Source of the DNA: Dryococelus australis
Taxonomy: Eukaryota > Arthropoda > Insecta > Phasmatodea > Phasmatidae
Length of the DNA: 64,000 nucleotides
Assembly: GCA_029891345.1 (NCBI GenBank)
Contig: CM057003.1
Coordinates: 5,932,709 to 5,996,708, forward strand
Direction of reading: 5' to 3'
Position numbers and translations under genes: made by a program
Notes under the pieces: generated by a model
Database searches by the model: none
What the model saw: only the letters and a program-made list of their open reading frames with translations
Told to the model about the DNA's origin: nothing
Shown: positions 1 to 10,436 of the stretch, one piece after another
Layout of the letters: the number at the start of each line of letters is the position of its first letter
Numbering within the stretch: position 1 is the stretch's first letter

Positions 1-213
1 AGCGTGCTCTACTTAAGTCGACACAACACTTGTTTTGTTGTCACAGCCAATGAGCTGTAGGTTATATGTTTGGATACAGTTATATGAACCAATTATATTC
101 TAGACCAGTAAGACAGTTTGCGAATCATTTACCCACGGGTGAGATGATTGATCATTGAGTTTCGCAGTGTGCAGTACAAAGGTACACAGCTGTGTACACT
201 GGGTCTGAATTGT
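1..213 (+). mobile_element. TTAA-type MITE, right part (cut by window edge)
   Basis: This stretch matches the interior and right end of the MITEs at 22059-22350 and 51826-52092: the CTTAAGTCGACACAACACTTG block, the CAGCCAATGAG block and the end GTGTACACTGGGTCTGAAT. It stops just before a TTAA at 214-217. The family has TTAA target duplications and ends of the type CCCTTTCAGACCC, which is piggyBac-like. Its left end lies before the window. It is non-coding. Confidence 0.7.
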
Positions 214-217
214 TTAA

Positions 218-470
218 AAGGTGTGGACGATGAGAACAATGGGAAAATAAATACATCGCGAACTAAGAAAGGCATCTACTGATTCGTAACTTGTCAGATA
301 AACTGATATTACTGGGCGTCCGCTTCTCGGTCGATACCGTACACTGATTTCGCATTTCTTCAAATGCTTCCGTTACTCGAATACGACCGATCTGCTTATG
401 AGTTCCCGTCCGCCTGTTTCGCTTTCCCTGGCCACTCTTGCGTAACTTGACATACAATTCAGTAGCAATC
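218..470. other. Unassigned intergenic DNA
   Basis: I see no gene, repeat or conserved motif here beyond ordinary AT-rich sequence. Confidence 0.5.
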
Positions 471-482
471 CTTTGTCCTGTT

Positions 483-727
483 GCTGAGTGAGGTGGCGCA
501 GTGGCAGCACACTGGACCCGGGTTCGATTCCCGGCCCGGCCATCCTGATCTCGGTTTCCCATGGTTTCTCGAAATCACTCCAGGCGAATTCTGGGATGAG
601 ACCCAAACAAAGGCCATGACCGATTCCTTCACAGTCCTTCCTCACTCCATCTTCCCTGAGAAACCTGCAGCGTCTTTAATGACCTCGTTGTCAACGAGAC
701 GTTAAGCCCACTTACCTATCTACCTAC
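483..727 (+). mobile_element. tRNA-derived SINE, family A, full length
   Basis: The tRNA-like head holds an A-box region (GTGGCGCAGTGGC) and a B-box (GGGTTCGATTCCC). The body then runs to a tail built on CTAC/TACC repeats. A perfect 12-bp target duplication CTTTGTCCTGTT flanks it at 471-482 and 728-739, so the boundaries are firm and the insertion is fairly young. Other family members lie at 2616-2838 and 13150-13395, with fragments at 20828-20945 and 23498-23625. Confidence 0.9.
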
Positions 728-739
728 CTTTGTCCTGTT

Positions 740-1110
740 ATTTATAGTATATCCAGTTCAACTACCGTTGTAATGCATGCCACAGGCCAACTTTTATAAC
801 GAACAAAACTCGACAACTGCGCTGTGGCTTTGCTCGTATAAATAAAACACGTCACATAGGCTCTATTCGCGTGCGAAAGTCACATAATCGCGTCCAAAGA
901 ATCGGTGAAGTGACGCATATTCAAACAAGCCTACCACAGTATTTCCATCTCAGATGGCTTCTGCGATGAGTGACTGTACACGCTTATAAATTAACAAACT
1001 CTATTCTTAGGGGCGTAGGATGCCTGTGTCTACAAGCTGATGGTAAATGCTGAGAATTTTACCGTAGTGGGTTAAACAGTTCAATCGCTAATAATTTTGA
1101 AACTCAGCTG

Positions 1111-1113
<3 letters not shown>
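740..1113. other. Unassigned intergenic DNA
   Basis: No gene or repeat recognised. Confidence 0.5.

Positions 1114-1178
<65 letters not shown>
1114..1178. repeat. (TA)n microsatellite
   Basis: About 32 uninterrupted TA units. Confidence 0.97.
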
Positions 1179-1179
<1 letters not shown>

Positions 1180-2375
1180 CAGTACCAATTAGTTTGTCTT
1201 TAGTTAAAAATACCTACTCATCCTAGGATTTGGATAACTCTTAGAAAACTAAAGGTCTTGGTAGATCTAAATGGGATACGTGGCCATAAACTTTATCGAT
1301 TTGCTATAAATAACTTTTTCATTTTCAATAACGGGTTTATTTACCTTCTCCTTGTATGTCGTGGGTACGATTTTGAAGCGTTCTGTGAAGTTACAAATGT
1401 CTAATCACACAAAATGAACCATAACTGATGTAAATGGTTAGAGCACTGTAGATGAAGATAATGTCAAACAAACACGATAACTCTATTTAAATATTTATTA
1501 CTATGTCCACAATTTTCTGAAGAAAAAAAATAAACTTACGTTTTTCTATAACACGGCATGGGTTTACTTATTGTAATAACTGGAAACCAGAACTAGTAAA
1601 ATTAATTAAATATCATAGCACAGCTGACGAATATCTGTGCTGCGAATTTCAAGCAGTTGTGGAATTTTGGTGATATGCTACAAAATATATTAAAGCTAAT
1701 AAATTGCCACCGTATTAACAAAAATGCTTTCGTTATAACACAAAGAAGAGGGAAATGAGCATTTATTTTATATTATTACTTATATTACAGACAGAGCTGT
1801 TGCTTCATATGCAGTTACCGCCCGCAACTGGAGAAAATTTACAACGTTGGCTTCTCTCCAAATTACTACGAAGTCGCACGGTTTTGATGTTTTATTCCGT
1901 TGACACCATAACTGCAAAGTGGTTGCTACATTTTATCCTGAAGAGGAAAGTGCTGATGTAAAACTAAATTGTACGAGAACAATCCTCACAATGACAGAAA
2001 TTTTCAAAACGACGGTATTTAACGACCAGTACTGTAAAATAAAGACATTCTGGAAAATTTTTCTCTGGAATTCCTCTCAGATTTACGTGAAATTAAGAAA
2101 GTATCAAAGCTCATTTGTTTAAGTAATGTGATTTAGAATTATAGAACATTAACAAACCAAGAAACTTAATTTTAAGTACGGTATCGTTAAAATCTTGGTG
2201 GCTTAAATGTAGTATGGAACGGGAAAATTCCCATTATTTTAGACTGTTTTAAAATATTTCCATGCTTGTTTGTAAATATAATCGTATTCTCTGTAGAAAA
2301 AAATTATCTGCATCTTTTCTACATAACTACTGGCCATAAAGTGCTTTAATATACTGCGCTGTACACAGGAATATA
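1179..2375. other. Unassigned AT-rich intergenic DNA
   Basis: Only short open frames (up to 68 codons) are present, with no recognisable protein. No repeat was matched elsewhere in the window. Confidence 0.5.
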
Positions 2376-3875
2376 TGTTATTAACGGTAAAGTGAACACT
2401 TTTGAGGCCTGAGTTACTTTTTCCTATCGGCCATTTTTTATTCATCCACTACTTCGAAAAAAATAAGGCGAAAACAATAAGACCAGGTAATTGCAATTTC
2501 TACAAAAAATCTGGTATAATCTAACCACGAGACTCTGTAAAACAATTAAATGGATTAAGTTCTATGATCCGCGTGATGTTTAACACCATCACAAAATTTG
2601 TTCGTGGCAAAGTAGGGTAGGTAGGTAAGTGGGGCTTAATGTCTCGTCGACAGCGAGGTCATTAGGGACTGTGGAGGTTGCGCAGGGAAGAGGGATTGGG
2701 GAAGAATTGGAAAGGAATCGGCCATAGCCCTTGTTTCAGGAAACCATAGAAAACGAAATCAGGATGGCCAGACCGGGAAACGAACTCGGGTCCTCCCGAA
2801 TGCGAGTCCAGTGAGTTACCACTGCGCCACCTCGCTCGGTGGCAAAATAGGAGTTACAACCCTTCTTTGGCAATAACATTGTGTGTTACCAGTGGTTCAT
2901 TATATTTAATGAGGAATATTATGAAGTAACACGTTAAAATAAGCTAAAAAGGCCTGAATCATTATTGCCCTAATCCCAACCGTTTCCGGGCAATAAATGC
3001 ATTAAGTACACAACTACGACATACCGTGTGGCCGGGTTTGTAGGCAACACGCAGTTCATCTGAGATGATCGGAAGTTGCGTGGCAACCCATGCTAACATA
3101 AGATCACAAAATACCATGTCGGTGGGTCCATACATTAATTCATTGTGTGATGTGAGCTTTAATATCCAGATTTCGTAAGTTAACTAGTTTCACATGGATA
3201 CCATCCACGCTCACCTCACCCAATTAACTCATGTATGAACCCACCGACATGGTATTTTGTAACCTTATGTTAGCATGGGTGGCCACGCTACTTCCGATCA
3301 TCTCTGGGGTATTGCGTGTTGCCTATATAACCGGCCACGGTATGCCGTGGTTGTGTACTTTATGCATCTATTCCTCGGAAACGGTTGGGATTAGGGCAAT
3401 GATTATTTAGGCCTTTTGACCTTATTTTAACTTGTTACTTCATAATATGCCACATAAAATATAATGAACCACTAGTAATACACAATTTTATTGCCAAAGA
3501 AGGGTTGAAACCCCTATTTTGCCACTAATAAATTTTGTGATGGCGTTAAACATCACACGGATCATATAACGTCCCTTTAATCGTTTTCCAGTTTCTTGTG
3601 GTTATATTGAACAAAATGTTTGTAGAAAGTGCAATTACCTGGTCTTATTGCTCGCACTTCAAAGGGGTGTACCGCCCTTGGGATACACTTTAGACGGCAA
3701 GACGTAGATATGTTTGCGCCTTATTTTTTCGTGGGTAACACGAATGTGAAGTGTGTTCATGTATTTAAGAAACATCCTGTATATTCCATTGGACTCGAAA
3801 GTAAACGTTGATATTTATTGACTATTATTACAAATGAGAGTGCTTCGAAAAGTGCTTACTTTACCGTTGATAGCC
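2376..3875. mobile_element. Fold-back transposon with two long inverted arms
   Basis: Bases 2376-3184 and 3185-3875 are near mirror images. For example, ACCATGTCGGTGGGTCCATA near 3114 pairs with the reverse complement near 3235-3254, and the text around ATTGCCCTAATCCCAACCG near 2967 recurs inverted near 3390. The left arm is lengthened by the SINE insertion at 2604-2850. The outer ends (reverse complement GGCTATCAACGGTAAAGTAAGCAC at the right) resemble the ends of the GGCTGTTCACGG MITE family at 8792, 20592, 25815 and 31269. No coding frame is seen. It is probably non-autonomous. Confidence 0.85.
2616..2838 (-). mobile_element. SINE family A inserted in the fold-back element
   Basis: Reverse-oriented copy. 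The tail is GTAGGTAGGTAAG at the low-coordinate end. The tRNA-like head, with GGGAAACGAACTCGGGTCC as the antisense B-box region, is at the high end. Imperfect 12-bp duplications GTGGCAAAGTAG (2604-2615) and GTGGCAAAATAG (2839-2850) flank it. It interrupts only the left arm of the fold-back element, so it arrived later. Confidence 0.9.
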
Positions 3876-5475
3876 TATAAACATTCCTAAGACGAGGTAA
3901 GTCCCTTACGTGTGGGGGACATTATTCGCTGTTAAGACTAATTCAGATTGTCAATAAGTTTATGAACGTTGTGGCGGGTGGCTGCCTACACCCGGGGTGC
4001 TAGTTATTCCACGATAAGACTGTGGTAGTATCATAAGTATCATAGGCATCGACTTGTTGTTTCCAGGAGAGGGCAAGTCTCGAACTTTCTTTTACAGCAA
4101 CCACATCCTTTTCAATTTTGTCTCCGTCCCTCCCTTCCCCGTTGCTTCGTTACACTGTGCATCGTATGTCCTTGCATGCGGTTATGCACGTATGTGACAC
4201 CTCCCCAGTAGCAACCTAAGTTGGCCCAACGTTGACAATTGTTTGGAAAGGTTGGCTATATGTTCTATTGGAGTACACACAGTGATAAAACATAGGCTCA
4301 ACGGGAAATGCGAACAAAAATTTGCTACCACGAAAATGTTACGAGATTACTTAGCACCCTCCAGACAATGATGTCACTAAATCAAAAAATGATATGATCT
4401 ATTTGCAAGAGTAATTTTAAATAGTTGATTTTTGATTGGTAGCAAGTTGGGGAACATACTGTTGGTAATAGGTGTGGATTTTTTTTTAGTACCAACCAAG
4501 TTGACCATCCTTCAATAAAATGTCCTTTCATATTCTACACGATATGCAATCCAGCATGTTTATTTGCATAAATAGATAAAAACTCAATATTCTGTTTACG
4601 ACAACTTTGTCGATGATATGAAGTGTTCTTTTAAAATCGTGTTTAAGTTAGTGAAAAAAAATGCAACCAAATCTGTGCAAATCTTACCTTCAGGTGTGGA
4701 GATAAACGCAGACTTACTTTGCCCGGGTTCTACTCAGGCATTGGATTCAAAGTGTTTATCTCAGCAGGGAACGATAATCCCCCACCCAATGTGACCGACT
4801 TCCCTCGTTGGACTCTGTTTTCTGCCGTGTACAGTGCCGTCCGTTAAAGCCAAATTTCTGTGCAAATGTGCCAGATGATGACCACTGTGGAGTGAAAGGG
4901 TTTTAACTTTAATTAAAAGGCACTGGTGGCAACACATCCTGAGCGACGCATACGTGACTCTCTGGGGCCATTTTAAAAGGTTGAGTGTAGCAATTCGCAA
5001 TTTATCCCCCCCCCCCAGTCCACACTCCAGTGTTTTCCTCCCTCCAATCTAGCACATTAGAGCAACGTCACTCAGCTGAGGGTTGGGCAGGGGTGCGGAG
5101 AGGGTGGTAGTTTCTGCGACGGACGAGTGTTCGGATAAAGTGGCCCTGGAGTGCGTCGTCTCCCTTTGGCGTCGTTTCACGCCAGCTACTAGCGTTTAAA
5201 CTCCATACCCCTCCCCCTTCCACATCCCTTCCTCGTAGTGCCACATCACCAGACCAAATAGGCTAACAGCGGGCAGCCAGCGGGCGACACGCTGTGTCTT
5301 TATAGAGTCTCTCCCTGCTGGTAGGTAGACCGCTAACTGCGACTAACTGTCGTCGGGCGCCGTCAGGGTTGCCATATATATTTCCAGCTTTACCCCGCCA
5401 CATCACAGAGTACGTAAGTATACAGAGGCGGAATGACGTGTCGGTTCCTTTGAAGTAGACGTATCACTTCGCTGA
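3876..5475. other. Unassigned intergenic DNA, partly GC/CpG-rich
   Basis: No gene is recognised. From about 5000 the sequence becomes richer in GC and CpG, with a C11 run at 5006-5016. This could be promoter-like, but no linked exon is visible. Confidence 0.4.
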
Positions 5476-5519
5476 TTGCCTGCCGCGAGGTTCTGGCAAA
5501 TGGCCTTGGGTCCGACTAG

Positions 5520-5715
5520 TTACCGCACGCGCGCTGTGAAAGGTTCCCCAATTGGCGAACGGCGTATCGATTTGTTCCTGGAAAGCGACGTCATTTTATT
5601 GGTGGCTGCTGTTGGATTTCGTAGTATAATTGGTTGCTTCAGCACTGCATTCTTACGTGCCCTGTAGCACGGATCTTAAATGTACCTCATGTACAACATG
5701 CCTGCAGTCGTAAGA
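5520..5715. repeat. Dispersed repeat, copy 1
   Basis: The blocks TTGGCGAAC, CTGCTG(T)TGGATTTCGT and CTTAAATGTAC followed by a CATGTACAACATG-like stretch recur in the same order at about 9210-9345. The second copy is diverged. The class of element is unknown. Confidence 0.45.
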
Positions 5716-5810
5716 CATGCTGCCAGGGGCATGAAAATACTACGAGATGACTCACGGCGTATACGTCAGTAGCCCTAACATCACAAGCCCTGAAATATTT
5801 TACGAATAGT

Positions 5811-6310
5811 GACTTAAGGGCCACTGACTTTAGGGCTAGTGACTTTAGGGCTGATGTCTTTAGTGCTAATGACCGTAGGTCTAATTACTTTAGAGCTAGT
5901 GACTTAGGAGTTAGTGATTTTAGGGCTAGCGACGTTAGGACTACTGCCTTTAGAGGTAGTGACTTTAGGCCTGATGACTGTAGAGCTAATGACCTTCGGG
6001 CTGGTGACTTTAGAGATAGTGACTTAAGGGCTTATTTAGGACTACTGACTTTAGGGCTAGTGACTTTAGGACTGGTGACTTTAAGGCCACTGCCAGGTGT
6101 AAGGGGAATTAAATTTGAGACCTAATTACTTAAGGGCTAGTGACTTTAGGGTTAGGGACGTTAGGGCTACTGCCTTTAGAGCTAGTGACTTTAGGGCTGA
6201 TGACTTTATAGCTAATGACTTTAGAGTTACTGACTGTAGGAGTAGTGATTTTAAGACCACTGCCAGGTGTAAGGGGAGTGAAATTTCAAGGCTAGTGACT
6301 TTAGGGTTAT
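5811..6310. repeat. 15-bp minisatellite with higher-order structure
   Basis: About 33 diverged copies of a 15-bp unit near GTGACTTTAGGGCTA. A spacer CCACTGCCAGGTGTAAGGGG occurs at about 6087 and again at about 6255, and a block beginning GACGTTAGG recurs at 5931 and 6157, so larger blocks have also been duplicated. Because 15 is a multiple of three, an open frame at 6115-6372 reads as five-residue repeats of the RASDF type. Confidence 0.9.
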
Positions 6311-8791
6311 TTCCACGCGCCCAAATAACGCCCATATTAATTTATTTATGTGCAACACTCAGTTATGGATAAGGCCATTGCCATTCCCGCAGGTAGGCAG
6401 ACCGCGTACTGCAGGCAACTGCTCTGAGGTTGCGGCTGGGGGTTATTCGGCTGACGAGTGACTGCCGGTAGGGGATGGTGGGGGTGAAACGTGCCACTTC
6501 GGAACGTGAGCTGGAGAATTTCCGCCCTGGTGGATGTGTTTCAGGAGGGTGTATCGATTCTCATCGGCCACAGGCGTAACTCTCACCAGCGATAAAGGCG
6601 GAGAACGTACTCCTTGTTATTTACTTTACACAAGCGAAGACATGGCTGCGGCGGTGGTGCAGAAAGAGCCACTTTGTACACAGGTCTGCTAAAAAAAGCT
6701 GGGGCGAGAGAGTCTGTATTGGCAGTGTTCGTGAAGGCGTGGCGAGCGTGTCAAGCATGTGGGATAGCTGTGAATGACTCATCACTACGAACACAGAAAT
6801 ACGGCTGATTCATTTGAGGTCAAGTTAAACTTCAACCACGCGTATATTAGAGTTTCTGCCTCTATCGGACCGCAGTTTTTTTAGGTGTGTCCAGGACGAC
6901 GTTTTGACCTGTAACGAACCTGCATGGCAAATAAAGGCCGAGTTCCTTCCTCTGGCGTAAAACCGGAGTATAAGCCAATGAACGAATGACTGAAGTTTGA
7001 GTACACAAACCAACTTCATTAGAATCACTGAGTTGTGAAAGGGACAAAGCAAAATAAAGGAAAAGTATCTCCGTTTTTTTGGTAATGGTTTCCTTGCTTG
7101 ACAACTGGCAGCTCTCTCGTTAACGTATGCTCGTGCCACCTTTGCGCAGCAGACAAGTGACTTTCGCAAGCCTTAGCGCCTTCTCTTTCTGTAATACTTG
7201 ACCACAAACACATACTCCTACTTCATCCACTCTCGCAGACGCTATTTACATGCCTCTCATTGGAGAAATAAATTATTCTTGAGAGTCATGGAAATTTTAT
7301 ACATTACACAGTAAATATTTTGCACGTTTCACAGACAATTTCTGCGAAACTAGTACCCTAAGCATTTCTTTGTACCATTAAAATTGAAACACCGTGTGTT
7401 AATAACGCAGAGATATGTGTATGAAACATGCCATCCATCAATTTGACACGAAGTCTACGGCAATTACTTGTTAAAATACAGAGCATCATTATATGTTCAG
7501 ACCTTGAAGTGTACTCCTATTGCTGCTTCCTACACTCACGTCATTACAAAAGTAATCTCGGCAACTAGTTTAGAACTTCTTTATGCAAAAAAAAAAAAAA
7601 ATGCTGCACAGAAGCCCTAGTTATTTTCAATGGTCCCAGTCAAATCTTCGTTGCGTTCAATATTATTATATAAAATAAACTCGTAAGTCAGCACGATTTT
7701 CAAAGGCGTAAACCACACTAAAAACAATTCTGGGCCCTGGATTGTCAACACGTTGTCGAGGCATTGTTTCGTGAGAAACTTGTAACTGTAGTTTGTCGAT
7801 GGGATTTGGTTATATCCTGTAAATGTATTTATAAATGTGCCTCTTCCTTGAACCTCAGTGACGGTTACGCATTAATTCGTGAGATGAAATGCTTACTCTA
7901 GAAAAGGGCATTAAGAATTTAGCTAGGGTTAATTGATCGACCTCTTGTAGCGACTTATTTAAAGTAAACAACATCTGTCTATTTTATAACGAATATGCAA
8001 TATGCCTGTACTGAAATTGTTCAATTAAAATGAAATTAATTACAAGAAATGAAGTTGTGCATGAACATTTTACAAGAAATTCTCACAAACTGAGAATTAA
8101 CCAACACTCAAGTGCACAATTAAAAAAAATATTTATACCACTCTGACATATGTACCTTTAATAAGTTACCTAAACATATTATTTTATAAAATTACTTGTA
8201 GAAAGTTAATTAACTAATATATAATTTTATGGATGCACATTGCTTCTATAATCTAACAGAAATTGATTAATACCTTTAACAGAAAAGAAAGGAAAGTAGT
8301 AATTTTAATAAGCGTACTGATTGAAATATGAAGAGTGCAATTTGCGCATAGCTTTGTTTTTATAGTTAGGCTGGGGGGTAATATTTTGTATGGCTCATGC
8401 AATATATTGTTTATGATAAATCCTATATCCAGGAACGTATTTTCTAATGGATCATACGGAGTCTTGAAATAAATAAAATTAATAAATGTCTTGTGCACTC
8501 TACCTTTGTCGAGCGTGCATCTTGCAACCATTCAGGAACGGGAATTACAGAAATATTCGCAAATAGTATTACTCACAAAGAAATCTTTCGAGGCACTGGC
8601 TTATGTTTCCGTGATGTACCTATAGAGTACCGGCACAGAGAAAATACCTACGTAGATACGACATGGCGAAGCAGTTCTCTATCTATGATTGACTCCGCGA
8701 AGCTCTGGGAACGTTCCTTGTGTCTGACTGGCAGTTTAATGCTGCATAAGGTTCCCTATGGCCTGGAATTCCGGATAGCAAGTAGGTTAAA
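6311..8791. other. Unassigned intergenic DNA
   Basis: About 2.5 kb without a recognisable gene. There is an A-run near 7587. Open frames reach 114 codons but show no domain. Nothing matches the repeats found elsewhere in the window. Confidence 0.45.
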
Positions 8792-9197
8792 GACTGTTCA
8801 CTATGAAGTTAGCGCTTTTTAAATGAACCTTAGAAAAAAGTCACTGCGCCTACCCGCATATATTTTAACTGGCGCACTGAGTGACATTCGCCCAGTAAAG
8901 TTGCTAACGATGGATGGCAAGTAGTTACATACCTTAACGTCAAATAAAAAGTGTTATGTAACCATGTGTGATAAGTTCAATTATTAGTTTCACTTTTTTT
9001 TTTTAATGCAGCGAAGGGTTAAATGAGCAGATTTGTAGTTCATTTACTTTTCTGTCAATTTCACAGTTTCGCTGGCCGACGCATGAATAAAGTGATGTGG
9101 CCCAAGGCAGTGTTATTTTACATGAAGAATACACAACATGTATACAATTAGCCCTTAATAAGGGATTTCAAAAGTGCTCATTTAACCGTGAACAGCC
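8792..9197. mobile_element. GGCTGTTCAC-type MITE, long subfamily
   Basis: Ends read GACTGTTCAC at the left and GTGAACAGCC at the right. The interior is collinear with 31269-31685, including the blocks GCATATATTTTAACTGGCGC, CCCAGTAAAGTTG and CGACGCATGAAT. Length is about 406 bp against 417 bp for the other copy. No coding sequence is present. The superfamily is not determined. Confidence 0.8.
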
Positions 9198-9204
9198 CAT
9201 ACCA

Positions 9205-9350
9205 AACGTTGATTGGCGAACGACGTCGCTGCTGGCCAGTTACTGACGTGTGCTGCTGGATTTCGTTATATATGTACTTTGTGGTACGGGCCTTAAATGT
9301 ACTTCGTATATAACATATCTGCAATCGTACACACGCTCACAGAGGGCACA
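9205..9350. repeat. Dispersed repeat, copy 2
   Basis: Diverged partner of 5520-5715, sharing GATTGGCGAACG, GCTGCTGGATTTCGT and CCTTAAATGTACTTC in order. Confidence 0.4.
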
Positions 9351-10436
9351 CTGTGAGAAAGGCCAACAAAATATTTGTTTGTAAATGGCCAAACGGTCTC
9401 AACACAGTATTTTTTTTAGTAAATAAACTTGAAAAGCAACTAAATTCATTTTGTTCATCTAACAAAATACACGTTCGAATAAACAAAACCTCTGTGTTGG
9501 ACCAAAAGAAATTATACTGTAAACAAAATATTTTGGTATAATCAACTGTGTCTGTTCATGTGATCGCCTTCGTACGAAAATATTGATCGGGAGTTTGTTA
9601 CTTTTATTTTATGACAATTATGACAGCAACAGTGATTGTTACTGCATTTGTTTATTCTTAACAACGGTTTCAAAATGCTAATAAAAAAGTTAACAACGGG
9701 TAACTTAAATTTAATGCATCCAAATATTGTTGGAGTTGTTCTGTTGGCGGTACTATCTCTTTTAGAGTAGGAACACAGTGCTCTGCTGTAGCAACCATAT
9801 ATGTGCAGTAGCAAATACAATCACAGACAGCTATACAAGAACAATTCTGCTGCTGCTGGAATTGCAACCTATATCCTATATAATAAGTAGACGTTCTCTG
9901 TCTTGTCTGTCTGTCTGTCCGTCCGTCTTTAATACCACTTAGTCCCTCGAAACTCAACAAAAGTTCCTCGAATTTTGCAGAGCGAACCCTCAGGGCCAAA
10001 TACAGGTCAAGTTCGAATTTCAGTAATATTAGCTCACGCAATCATTATATTTCACCTTAAAAACTCATTTTTAGTGTTGAGGGACGTTAATAATTACTAT
10101 TTTCATTGTATTCGTGTCTTGTATATCAATGTTCCGTCACTGGTATGCTACAAAACAGTACATAGTTTACATGTTACAGTTAGTATCTGATTCATAAAAA
10201 AAAACAATAAATAACCCCAGTAGGAATGAGTTTCAAGCACAAGTTAATACTGTTCATAGCTGAGGACAGGATGAGGGTCTGTAATGCGAGCCCAGTCACC
10301 TAAACATAAAGGGAGGGAAGGGTGTAGCTTAGAAGAGTGTGTTAGCTGTGTGTGTATTGTTAGACGTTGCAACACTGCTTGTGTGTCCAGGAGCTGCAGG
10401 TACCCCCCCCCCCCCCCCCATCGTTCATTCCCACAT
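9351..10436. other. Unassigned intergenic DNA with short low-complexity tracts
   Basis: Contains a short TGTC/CCGT-rich tract at about 9897-9928 and a C17 run at 10403-10419. Otherwise nothing is recognised. Confidence 0.5.

Noticed and set aside
483-560. True tRNA gene
   Set aside because: A- and B-box sequences are present, but they head a 245-bp SINE with target duplications. The same holds for the heads at 26227, 31841 and 62216.
4210-4520. Possible MITE with TAGCAACC and ACCAACC ends
   Set aside because: The two ends are in the same orientation, not inverted, and no target duplication is visible.
5811-6310. Telomere-like TTTAGGG repeats
   Set aside because: The unit is 15 bp and TTAGGG occurs only as part of it. 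Insect telomeres use TTAGG in direct tandem.
6115-6372. Pentapeptide-repeat protein gene
   Set aside because: The repeat is explained by a 15-bp minisatellite that extends outside the frame in both directions and drifts at all positions.
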